A stretch of DNA of 46,075 nt from NCBI GenBank assembly GCA_004297775.1, contig SCUE01000014.1, forward strand, positions 1-46,075, given 5' to 3'. The stretch is from Chloroflexota bacterium (GTDB taxonomy: Bacteria > Chloroflexota > UBA6077 > FW602-bin22). Shown one piece after another: positions 34,707-42,011 of this stretch. The notes under the pieces are model-generated. The model was not told the origin of the DNA. It did not search any database and was given only the letters and a program-made list of their open reading frames with translations. The position numbers and the translations under genes are program-made. The first letter of the stretch is position 1. The number at the start of each line of letters is the position of its first letter.

Positions 34707-36110
34707 GTGAGCGCCCGCCCAACGAACCGCGTGCTGATGCTCTGCCATCCGTTCCCGCCGACCGGCGGAGCGGGCGTGCAGCGGTCGACGAAGTTCGTCA
34801 AGTTCCTGCCCGAGCACGGGTGGCAGCCGATCGTGCTGACGGTTCGGGATGGGATCTACCGCGTCCGCGACGAGTCGCTGTTGCGCGATATTCCGCCTGG
34901 CACGCCGATTATTCGGACGGGCACGTTCGAGCCATCCGAGGCGGCGGCGGTCGCGTCGCGCGGCGAGTCCGACCTGACGGTGTCCCCGGAGCACGCGCGC
35001 GGCGCGCCGCCGCTTCGTCCGCAACCGCGCGGTCGAACGTTGCAGGACCGGCTCGGCGCGTTGGTGGTGAAGCGGCGAATCGAGAAGCCGTTTGGCGCTA
35101 CCTACCCGCGGGAGCTCGCGCGATCGCTCTACCGCCTCGCAATCGTGCCGGACCGACAGTTACTCTGGATTCCGCGCGCTTTTCCGGCCGCTCTAGCGGC
35201 TGTCCGCGCCTGGCAGCCGCGCGTCATCTACGCGACCGGCAACCCGTACTCGTCCTTTCTCCTGTCCCGACTCATTGCGGTGGCAACGCGACTCCCCTAC
35301 GTCCTGGACTTTCGCGACCCATGGACGCTCAATCGCTATTCATGGCGCTACCAGCCGGGCGCGGATCGGCGGCGCGCGGCAATCGAGCGCTGGCAGGAGT
35401 CGTGGGCGCTCGCGGGCGCTTCAGCGGCGATCTTCATGAGCCGCCAGGTTCACGGCGACTATTCGGTGGCGTACCCGCGGCTGGCCCACCGATTCCACGT
35501 CTTGCCGAACGGGTTCGATCTCGACGATGTCGCCGATGCCGCGCCGGTTGCGCTCGAAGGCTTTCCGCTCGTTCACGTCGGAAAGTTGATGCCGTATCGG
35601 CCGCCCGATCCGTTCCTGGCTGGTCTGGCGCATGCGGTACGAGCCGATCCCGCGTTCAGCCAGGTCGCGCGCGCGTATTTCGTCGGCGATTGGCGGCCGG
35701 AGCACCAGGCCGCCGCCGATCGGTTCGGGGTCGGTAGTCTGGTCAGGTCAATTCCGTACCTGCCGCATCGCGAGGCGATCGGCCACCTGCGGGCGGCTGG
35801 CGTGCTCCTTTTGATCGGCGGCGGCGACGCGTCCGAGCAGCCTGGCAAGCTGTTCGAGTACCTGGCGGCCGAGCGCCCGATCGTGGCGATTGCGCCGCGG
35901 GAGGGCGCGATCGCCGACGTTTTGCGCGAGACCGGCGGTGGACGAATCATTGAGCCGAGTGATATCGCGGGCATCGGCGAGTCACTGCTCGAAATCTGGC
36001 GGTCGGGTGTCGCCTCAAGTACGCACCGACCTGAAGGCGTCGCGGTCTACGATCGCCGTCGGCAGTCCGGTCAACTCGCCAAAATCCTCCAGTCGGTCTG
36101 CGCGCGGTGA
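34707..36110 (+). CDS. Glycosyltransferase, GT4 family (GT-B fold)
   Basis: 467 residues from GTG 34707. The N-terminal Rossmann half starts with 'VLMLCHPFPPTGGAGVQRSTKF' (read in parts), the Gly-rich donor-side loop of GT4 enzymes. 'YATGNPYSSFLLS' and 'PYVLDFRDPW' (~205-215) are typical of WbuB-like members. The C-terminal half has 'FHVLPNGFDLDD', 'LVHVGKLMPYRPP' and 'EQPGKLFEYLAAERPIVAI' (read in parts), with Glu and Lys in the nucleotide-sugar site. Residues ~85-125 are a low-complexity insert. It probably adds a sugar during surface polysaccharide assembly, with the second GT4 gene 145 bases downstream. Confidence 0.87.
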   Translation: MSARPTNRVLMLCHPFPPTGGAGVQRSTKFVKFLPEHGWQPIVLTVRDGIYRVRDESLLRDIPPGTPIIRTGTFEPSEAAAVASRGESDLTVSPEHARGAPPLRPQPRGRTLQDRLGALVVKRRIEKPFGATYPRELARSLYRLAIVPDRQLLWIPRAFPAALAAVRAWQPRVIYATGNPYSSFLLSRLIAVATRLPYVLDFRDPWTLNRYSWRYQPGADRRRAAIERWQESWALAGASAAIFMSRQVHGDYSVAYPRLAHRFHVLPNGFDLDDVADAAPVALEGFPLVHVGKLMPYRPPDPFLAGLAHAVRADPAFSQVARAYFVGDWRPEHQAAADRFGVGSLVRSIPYLPHREAIGHLRAAGVLLLIGGGDASEQPGKLFEYLAAERPIVAIAPREGAIADVLRETGGGRIIEPSDIAGIGESLLEIWRSGVASSTHRPEGVAVYDRRRQSGQLAKILQSVCAR

Positions 36111-36192
36111 AACGATCGTTCGCGCGCGCCGGGTACCTTCGGCTCGGTGGCCTCTGAGTGATCGGGGGGCAGTGGCGTACCTGTGGAGGACG

Positions 36193-36226
36193 CCCTCATC
36201 CAGACCTTCTCCCAGGGGGAGAAGGG
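36193..36226. repeat. REP-like inverted repeat between the two glycosyltransferase genes
   Basis: The sequence begins CCCTCATCC and contains a perfect 9-bp inverted repeat, CCTTCTCCC / GGGAGAAGG (36205-36213 and 36217-36225), with a 3-base loop. This 'ccctcatcc...ccttctccc' style is known from small dispersed REP-like elements in many high-GC bacteria. It may also act as a transcription attenuator between the genes. Confidence 0.5.
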
Positions 36227-36255
36227 ACTCGTTCACCTCAGAGCGATGACAGAGG

Positions 36256-37314
36256 ATGAGAATCTGCTTCCTGGCCGACGCGGCCAGCGTCCACACCCAG
36301 CGATGGGCCACCTACTTTGCCGCGCGTGGCGATGAGGTCATCGTCCTGAGCGCGCGCGACGGCGCCATCCCGGGAGTGCGCGTTATCGCGTTTGGCGCAC
36401 CCCTGCGCGGTCGGGCGCGTTTTCTCGCCGCCGCTCCCGCAGCCGCGGTCCTCATGCGCGCAATCCGACCCGACATCCTCCACGCCCACTATGCGCGCAG
36501 CTACGGATTCATCGGCGCCCTAACCGGGTTCCGACGGCTCGTTGTCTCGGCCTGGGGTAGCGATGTCTGCGACGAGCGGGCCGAGCGGGCGCCGTACGCG
36601 GCGCTCCTCCGATTTACGTTCCGGCGCGCGAGCGCGATCTGCGCGACGAGCGCCTTTCTCACCGAACGAACGCGCCACTTCGTTTCGGACGGGCGGTCCA
36701 TCGAAATCACGCCGTTCGGCGTCGATCTCTCAACTTTCTATCCGGTTGACGATCGCGCGCCGGGTCCGGCGAGGATCGCGACCGCGCGGGCGCGTCTGGA
36801 CCCGATCTATGGCATCGACACGCTGATCGAGGCGTACGCCCGGCTGCCGGTCTCACTCGCCCGCCTCGTGCTGTACGGCGGCGGCGATCACGTCCCGGCT
36901 CTCCGTCGTCGAGTTGATGTACTCGGCCTCCGCGATCGAGTCGCCTTTGCCGGAACGATCGATCACGCGCGCATGCCGACCGCGCTACGGGCGGTCGATA
37001 TCTTTGCGATGCCTTCGGTCGTGCCCGAGGCGTTCGGAGTAGCCGCGGTCGAGGCGGCCGCGACCGGGCTCCCGGTCGTCGCATCGCACGTGGGTGGACT
37101 TCCGGAGGTCGTCGAGGATGGCATAACCGGACATCTGGTCGCCCCCGGCGACGTCGATGCCCTTGCGGCCCAGTTGGAACGGCTGAGCGGGGACGCCGAT
37201 CTTCGCGCCCGGCTCGGCGCGGCTGGACGCGCTCTCATCAAACGTCGGTACGACTGGGCGAAAAATGCCGCGCTGATGGCCGATCTGTACGAACGAGTTC
37301 GCGCGACGATCTGA
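36256..37314 (+). CDS. Glycosyltransferase, GT4 family
   Basis: 352 residues from ATG 36256 (AGAGG directly upstream, too close to be a normal ribosome site). N-terminal 'ICFLADAASVHTQRWATYFA' read in parts, 'ILHAHYARSYGF' and 'VVSAWGSDV' (~95-100); C-terminal 'ITPFGVDLSTFYP', 'VLYGGGDH' and the donor-site motif 'PEAFGVAAVEAAATGLPVVAS' read in parts (~258-278, the EX7E motif: E260...E268), then 'VGGLPEVVEDGITG'. It is a retaining GT-B enzyme for surface glycan synthesis. It ends ~80 bases before the peptide-transporter genes, which appear to have their own promoter. Confidence 0.9.
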   Translation: MRICFLADAASVHTQRWATYFAARGDEVIVLSARDGAIPGVRVIAFGAPLRGRARFLAAAPAAAVLMRAIRPDILHAHYARSYGFIGALTGFRRLVVSAWGSDVCDERAERAPYAALLRFTFRRASAICATSAFLTERTRHFVSDGRSIEITPFGVDLSTFYPVDDRAPGPARIATARARLDPIYGIDTLIEAYARLPVSLARLVLYGGGDHVPALRRRVDVLGLRDRVAFAGTIDHARMPTALRAVDIFAMPSVVPEAFGVAAVEAAATGLPVVASHVGGLPEVVEDGITGHLVAPGDVDALAAQLERLSGDADLRARLGAAGRALIKRRYDWAKNAALMADLYERVRATI

Positions 37315-37342
37315 CAATCGTGCAGAGGCGCGCGGCCGGCGG

Positions 37343-37348
37343 TATGAT
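37343..37348 (+). promoter_or_regulatory. Candidate -10 box (TATGAT) upstream of the ABC importer genes
   Basis: TATGAT lies 45 bases upstream of GTG 37394 with a good ribosome site between (GGAGGA, 37384-37389). CTGACA at 37311-37316 is too far away for a normal -35, so only the -10 is supported. Confidence 0.35.
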
Positions 37349-37393
37349 CTCTGGCTAGCAGCCAATCTTTCCCAAACCAGCATGGAGGAACGT

Positions 37394-39343
37394 GTGAACG
37401 ACACATCAAACCCGCGAATTGGTCGACGGCGACTGATTGGCGCGGGCGCCGCGGTCGGCGCTGGCGCTCTTCTGGCCGCGTGCGCCGCCCCGGCGCCGAC
37501 CGCCACACCCGTCCCGGCGAAGCCAGCCGAGGCCCCGAAGCCCGCGGCGGCGAAGCCGGCCGAGGCTCCGAAGCCGGCGGCGACCAAGCCGGCCGAGGCT
37601 CCGAAGCCCGCGCCAACCAAGCCGGCCGAGGCCCCCAAGCCAGCCGAAGCGGCGAAGCCCGCCGCGGCCGCCAAGCCGGCTGCCGGCGCCGCGCGCGCGA
37701 TCATCGTGATGGGTCAGCAGCCGGATACGCTCATGCCGCGTATCGGCTCGATGATGGCCCGCACCGAGGTTCTCGGCGCGCTCCACGTCGACCCGATTCT
37801 CTCGGATGATAAGGGTGCGTGGGTTGCCCACGGCGCCGAGTCGGTCCCGTCGTTCCAGAACGGCGCCGTCAAATGGGTCGGCGATGGTGACGACAAGCAC
37901 CTCGAGGTCACCTTCAAGCTCCGGAAGGGCCTGAAGTGGCACGACGGTCAGGCTGTCACGGCCAAGGACATGAAGTTCGCCTGGGAACTCATCATGAATC
38001 CGAAGTTTAAGGTCGACGATCGCTCAACCGAGGTCAAGGTCAACGACGTCAAGGTTGTCGACGATCTCACCGCGACGTACGTCTTCCACTCGGCCAAGCA
38101 GGCACGTGACACCGCCGTCAAGGGGTTCAAGGGCCTACCCGTGGAGGATTTTGCAGACTGGAAGGAACAGAAGGAGCCGATCGCCGAGCCGCTGTATGTG
38201 CTCGTGGGGAGCTTCCTGCCAGAGCATATTCTCGGTAAGATTCCAGCTGAGGAGATCGAGAAGCACGAGTTCACGCGCAAGCCGGTCCTGGCTGGGCCGT
38301 ACAAGTTCAAGGAATGGGTGCCGGATCAGTCGATCACGCTAGAGGCCGTCCCCGATTACGTGCTTGGCGCGCCGAAGATCGCGACAGTTGTCTTCCGCGT
38401 CATCAAGGACACGAACGCGCAGCTCGCGGCTCTCCAGGCCGGCGAGATCGACGCCGTGACCCAAGTGCAGGGACCGGATCTCGACAAGGCGCCCGATCTC
38501 GACAAGATCGCCGCCGCGGGCAAGTACAAGGTCCACTACGTGGCCGGCACGCCGTGGGAACACATCGACATCAACATGGACAACGAGCACCTGAAGGAGA
38601 AGAACGTCCGGAAGGCGATTGCCTATGGCATCAATCGCGAGCAGATCGTCGAGCGGCTGCTGCACGGCAAGTCGGTCGTCGCGCACTCGTGGGTTCAGCC
38701 GGGCTTGCCGCCGTGGGCGTGGAACGAGGCCTCGCTGGTCAAGTACGCCTACGATCCGACTAAAGCCAAGGCTCTCCTGAGCGAAGCCGGGTATGCCGCC
38801 GGACCGGATGGCATTCTCCAGAAGGGTGGCAAGAAGCTCAGCCTGAAGCTGTCGACAACCGATGCCTCGCTTCGTAAGAACGTTGGTCAGGTCATCCAGC
38901 AGCAACTGAAAGCTGTCGGTGTCGACATCCAGCTCGAGTTCCTGCCGGGCCGAGGCCTATTCGAGAATAAGGGTCCGCTCCGCATGCGCACCTTCGATCT
39001 CGGCCTGTACACGTGGCTGTCGCAGATGAACCCAGACCGCATCGACTACATGCACTCGAAGAACATCCCGACCGAGAAGAACAACTACGCCGGCAACAAC
39101 TACCCCGGCTACAACAACCCGAAGGTCGACGAACTGTCGACCAAGGGCGCATCGATGCTCGACGAGAAGGATCGCGCGCCGATCTACCACGAACTGCAGA
39201 AGATCTGGACGGACGATCTGCCCGTCCTGCCTCTTTTCCAGCGCGTGGTGGTCGCGATCGGGCGCACCAACCTGCAGAACTTCAAGCCGACGCCGACGTC
39301 CACGCCGGAGACGTGGAACATTCACGAGTGGGCGCTGGCGTAG
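37394..39343 (+). CDS. ABC transporter substrate-binding lipoprotein, family 5 (peptide/nickel type)
   Basis: GTG 37394 is chosen because GGAGGA lies four bases upstream; the ATG at 37382 overlaps that site. 649 residues. The N terminus has a Tat-like twin arginine ('IGRRRLIGAGA') and lipobox 'LLAAC', so Cys is lipidated by Lgt. A low-complexity KPAEAPKPA spacer (~42-95) lifts the binding domain off the membrane. The SBP_bac_5 fold follows: 'LRKGLKWHDGQAVTAKDMKFAW' read in parts, 'KNVRKAIAYGINREQIVE' (~409), 'GYNNPKVDELSTKG'. Substrate is probably an oligopeptide. Two permease genes follow in the same operon; no ATPase gene does. Confidence 0.93.
   Translation: MNDTSNPRIGRRRLIGAGAAVGAGALLAACAAPAPTATPVPAKPAEAPKPAAAKPAEAPKPAATKPAEAPKPAPTKPAEAPKPAEAAKPAAAAKPAAGAARAIIVMGQQPDTLMPRIGSMMARTEVLGALHVDPILSDDKGAWVAHGAESVPSFQNGAVKWVGDGDDKHLEVTFKLRKGLKWHDGQAVTAKDMKFAWELIMNPKFKVDDRSTEVKVNDVKVVDDLTATYVFHSAKQARDTAVKGFKGLPVEDFADWKEQKEPIAEPLYVLVGSFLPEHILGKIPAEEIEKHEFTRKPVLAGPYKFKEWVPDQSITLEAVPDYVLGAPKIATVVFRVIKDTNAQLAALQAGEIDAVTQVQGPDLDKAPDLDKIAAAGKYKVHYVAGTPWEHIDINMDNEHLKEKNVRKAIAYGINREQIVERLLHGKSVVAHSWVQPGLPPWAWNEASLVKYAYDPTKAKALLSEAGYAAGPDGILQKGGKKLSLKLSTTDASLRKNVGQVIQQQLKAVGVDIQLEFLPGRGLFENKGPLRMRTFDLGLYTWLSQMNPDRIDYMHSKNIPTEKNNYAGNNYPGYNNPKVDELSTKGASMLDEKDRAPIYHELQKIWTDDLPVLPLFQRVVVAIGRTNLQNFKPTPTSTPETWNIHEWALA
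37520..37675 (+). repeat. In-frame KPAEAPKPA tandem repeat
   Basis: Four imperfect 30-33-base units each encode 'KPAEAPKPA' plus one or two small residues, making a Lys/Pro/Ala/Glu spacer right after the lipobox. Units differ at third positions. Length variation between strains would change spacer length without breaking the frame. Confidence 0.8.
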
Positions 39344-39372
39344 CGGCCAGGCGCTAGCGTCGGAGAGGGCCG

Positions 39373-40335
39373 ATGCAGTCGTTTCTTCTGAGACGTCTGG
39401 CTCAGATGGCGGTCTTGATGATCGCCATCTCGGCCCTCATATTCCTCATTATCAGTTTCGTGCCGGGCGGGCCGTTCGACACGGCCTTGTTTGGGACTGG
39501 CACGGTCACGAAGCTGCAGATCGATCGTCTCAATGAGATGATCGGACTGAACCGGCCGTGGTACGAGCGGTACTTCCTCTGGGTCGCCAAGATGGGTCAG
39601 GGGGATTGGGGCGCGTCCTGGGGCGTGTCCTATGGCCAGCCGGTGATCACGATCATCGGCGATCGGCTGGGCGCGACCTTACTGCTAATGGGCGTTTCGA
39701 CCGCGGTCGCGGTCGTTCTGGCGATCCCGCTGGGAATCTTCTCAGCGGTGCGCCAGTACTCCTTCCTGGACTACCTGGTGACGGCGTTGTCGTACTTCGG
39801 CCTGGCGATGCCGACGTTCTGGTTCGGAATCATGATGATGATCATCTTCTCGGTGCAGCTCGGCTGGTTGCCGACATCCGGCATGTACACCGCTGGTGAA
39901 GAGCCGACGCTGATCGACCTCGTGAAGCACCTCATAATGCCCGTGACGGTCCTTTCGCTGATCGAGATTGCGGTCGTCAGCCGCTTCATGCGGTCGGCGA
40001 TGCTCGATGTCCTGAGTCAGGACTTCTTACGAACCGCTCGCGCGAAGGGTTTGCGCGAAAACGTTGTGATTTTTCGCCACGCGATCCGGAACGCGCTCAT
40101 TCCGGTTATCACGATCGTCGGCCTGCGCATCCCGGTCCTGTTTGCGGGAGCGGTCGTGACCGAGTTCATTTTCTCGTGGCCGGGGATGGGTCAGATCTTC
40201 ATACAGGGCGTTTTTGCCTCCGACTGGCCGATCGTCCAAGCGATCCTCGTCATCACGTCATTCCTGGTCGTCGCGTCGAACCTTTTTGCGGATCTGCTCT
40301 ACGCGGTCGTCGATCCGCGGATTCGGTACTCGTAA
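39373..40335 (+). CDS. ABC transporter permease, DppB/OppB family
   Basis: 320 residues from ATG 39373, with GAGAGG about six bases upstream. Six membrane helices. The first helix and 'FVPGGPFDTALFG' are the conserved DppB start, with the periplasmic 'IGLNRPWYERYFLW'. The EAA loop 'DFLRTARAKGLRENVVIFRHAIRNAL' (read in parts, ~215-240) contacts an ATPase. 'GAVVTEFIFSWPGMGQ' is typical. It lies 29 bases after the binding-protein gene, and its TAA overlaps the next ATG by one base. Confidence 0.93.
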   Translation: MQSFLLRRLAQMAVLMIAISALIFLIISFVPGGPFDTALFGTGTVTKLQIDRLNEMIGLNRPWYERYFLWVAKMGQGDWGASWGVSYGQPVITIIGDRLGATLLLMGVSTAVAVVLAIPLGIFSAVRQYSFLDYLVTALSYFGLAMPTFWFGIMMMIIFSVQLGWLPTSGMYTAGEEPTLIDLVKHLIMPVTVLSLIEIAVVSRFMRSAMLDVLSQDFLRTARAKGLRENVVIFRHAIRNALIPVITIVGLRIPVLFAGAVVTEFIFSWPGMGQIFIQGVFASDWPIVQAILVITSFLVVASNLFADLLYAVVDPRIRYS

Positions 40336-41273
40336 TGGCGGCCACAGCCAGCGCCCTGTCGGCGCGAACGGATGAAGTTCTCGACATCCCGGAGATGGGG
40401 CAGTGGGCGCTGGCGTGGCGGCGCCTGCGACGCCACCGCCTCGGCTTGATTGGGCTGGTGATGCTGGTGGTTATCTTTGGCCTCAGCTACGCGTCGCCGA
40501 TCGTGGCGCCGTACTCGCCGACCGACATCGATTTGATGGATCAATTCGGTACACCTTCGGTCGCGCACCCGTTCGGAACGGATGAATTGGGTCGCGACAC
40601 GATTTCCAGATTGCTCTACGGCGGGCGCGTAACGCTCTCCGTGTCGCTCCTGGCGACAATTCTCGTGAACGTCGTTGGCATACCGCTTGGCGCTTACGCG
40701 GCCTATCGGCGCGGATGGCTTGAGACGGCGATCATGCGAGTCACCGATGTCATGCTCGCGCTGCCGCTCTTACTGATGCTGCTCATCTTTTCGCGAATGC
40801 TCCGTGAAATGGAGGGTATGAAGCAACTGTTTGGCGCCGAGAACGTCAGCGTCGTCGTGATGGTCGCGATTCTGACCGTGTTCGGCTGGATGACGGTCTG
40901 CCGGCTCATTCACGGCGCGGTGTTGTCGCTGCGCGAACGAGAGTTTGTCGAAGCGTCACGGGCGTTGGGGACACCCACGGCACGCATCGTCCTCCGTCAC
41001 CTGGTCCCGAACGCGATCGCGCCGATCCTCGTGGCGGCGACGCTCGGGTTCGGACAACGAATCGTTTTCGAGTCGACTCTGTCGTTTCTGGGGCTGGGTA
41101 TCGCGCCGCCTTACCCGAGTCTAGGAAACATGCTCACCGAGGCCCAGGGGTATATGTTCCGAAACCCCCTCCTGGCCGTTTACCCGGGTGTCGTGATCTT
41201 CCTGGTTGTCTTGGCCGTCAACTTCCTTGGCGACGCGTTGCGTGATGCACTGGATCCGCGCGCGAGAAATTGA
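40335..41273 (+). CDS. ABC transporter permease, DppC/OppC family
   Basis: 312 residues from ATG 40335, overlapping the upstream TAA (TAATG). The N-terminal cytoplasmic part 'WALAWRRLRRHRLGLIGLV' is typical of DppC, then 'PFGTDELGRDTISRLLYGGR' read in parts (~78-97). The EAA loop 'EFVEASRALGTPTARIVLRHL' (read in parts) and 'STLSFLGLGIAPPYPSLGNML' (read in parts) complete the family pattern. Six membrane helices. DppD/F-type ATPases must be elsewhere in the genome. It ends 26 bases upstream of the TATAAT promoter of the zinc-ribbon gene. Confidence 0.94.
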   Translation: MAATASALSARTDEVLDIPEMGQWALAWRRLRRHRLGLIGLVMLVVIFGLSYASPIVAPYSPTDIDLMDQFGTPSVAHPFGTDELGRDTISRLLYGGRVTLSVSLLATILVNVVGIPLGAYAAYRRGWLETAIMRVTDVMLALPLLLMLLIFSRMLREMEGMKQLFGAENVSVVVMVAILTVFGWMTVCRLIHGAVLSLREREFVEASRALGTPTARIVLRHLVPNAIAPILVAATLGFGQRIVFESTLSFLGLGIAPPYPSLGNMLTEAQGYMFRNPLLAVYPGVVIFLVVLAVNFLGDALRDALDPRARN

Positions 41274-41298
41274 GCGCACACATTACTGACTCAGCGCG

Positions 41299-41304
41299 TA
41301 TAAT
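41299..41304 (+). promoter_or_regulatory. -10 box (TATAAT) of the zinc-ribbon gene
   Basis: A consensus TATAAT in an otherwise gene-free 151-base gap implies transcription start near 41311 and a ~114-base 5' leader before GTG 41425. No convincing -35 is seen at 16-18 bases. The leader is long for a genome with many short or absent leaders, so it may carry regulation. Confidence 0.55.
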
Positions 41305-41424
41305 CGTCAGTGGTTGACCATAGGCGTACCGATCCCCGAGCGTGGCTTGTGCTGATTCCTGCAGTCCGGCTCCTGGTGATCAACGCGGAGGCCCAACACA
41401 ATCTCAGCGTACCAGGAGTGTCGC

Positions 41425-41841
41425 GTGTTCCAGGATAAGACCCTTACCTGTCGTGACTGTGGTCGGCAGTTCGTTTTCACTGCCGGCGAGCAGGAGTTCT
41501 ACCAGAGCCGGGGGCTCATGAATGAGCCGGGCCGGTGCGCCGATTGCCGGCGTTCCCGCAAGCAGTCCGGTGGTGGCGGCGGCGGTTTCGCCTACAGCTC
41601 GAGCAGCGAAGGTTACTCCGGTGGTGCCGGCGGTGGCGGCGGCGGTTACGGTGGCGCCAGTGGTGGTGGCTACGGTGGCGGCGCTGGCGGTGGCGGATTC
41701 GACCGCCCACGCCGCGAGATGTACCCGGCGACGTGTTCGGCCTGTGGCAAGGAGACGAAAGTTCCGTTCCAGCCGCGCGGCGACAAGCCGGTCTACTGCT
41801 CGGACTGCTTCGAGACAGTGCGAGGCGGTCGCGGCCGCTAG
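41425..41841 (+). CDS. Double zinc-ribbon protein with Gly-rich middle
   Basis: 138 residues from GTG 41425, with AGGAG seven bases upstream. The N-terminal ribbon 'LTCRDCGRQFVFTAGEQEFY' (read in parts) ends in 'CADCRRSRK' (CxxC pairs at ~9-12 and ~38-41). A Gly/Tyr/Ser-rich low-complexity linker (~48-95) is followed by a second ribbon 'CSACGKETKVPFQP' / 'VYCSDCFE'. This family is common in Chloroflexota; its role is unsettled, and the RGG-like tail ('VRGGRGR') hints at nucleic-acid binding. It has its own promoter and terminator, hence a single-gene unit. Confidence 0.88.
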   Translation: MFQDKTLTCRDCGRQFVFTAGEQEFYQSRGLMNEPGRCADCRRSRKQSGGGGGGFAYSSSSEGYSGGAGGGGGGYGGASGGGYGGGAGGGGFDRPRREMYPATCSACGKETKVPFQPRGDKPVYCSDCFETVRGGRGR

Positions 41842-41850
41842 TTAGCGCGT

Positions 41851-41880
41851 TGCGTGGCCTTTGGGAACGAAGGCCACGCA
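41851..41880 (+). terminator. Perfect 11-bp hairpin after the zinc-ribbon gene
   Basis: TGCGTGGCCTT (41851-41861) pairs perfectly with AAGGCCACGCA (41870-41880) around an 8-base loop, starting 10 bases after the stop codon. No T tract follows directly. It may stabilise the mRNA 3' end ahead of the true terminator at 41898. Confidence 0.55.
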
Positions 41881-41897
41881 ATCTCAGACCAAATGGC

Positions 41898-41926
41898 GAT
41901 CGGGGCAGATTTCCCGGTCCTTTTTT
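41898..41926 (+). terminator. Rho-independent terminator
   Basis: An 8-bp stem, GATCGGGG with TCCCGGTC (two G-U pairs), closes a 6-base loop and is followed after one base by TTTTTT (41921-41926). It ends the zinc-ribbon transcript and faces the end of the minus-strand tyrosyl-tRNA synthetase gene. Confidence 0.8.
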
Positions 41927-42011
41927 GTTGGGCCCGTTGCTTGGCCGTTCTTGTGTGGGACAGTCTCTTCGCCCGAGGAGCCGTTCGAACGCGAATGCTT
42001 GCCAGCCGCCC

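Noticed and set aside
41842..42011. tRNA or small RNA gene in the gap after the zinc-ribbon gene
   Set aside because: No cloverleaf could be drawn; the gap is explained by two hairpins and a T tract.
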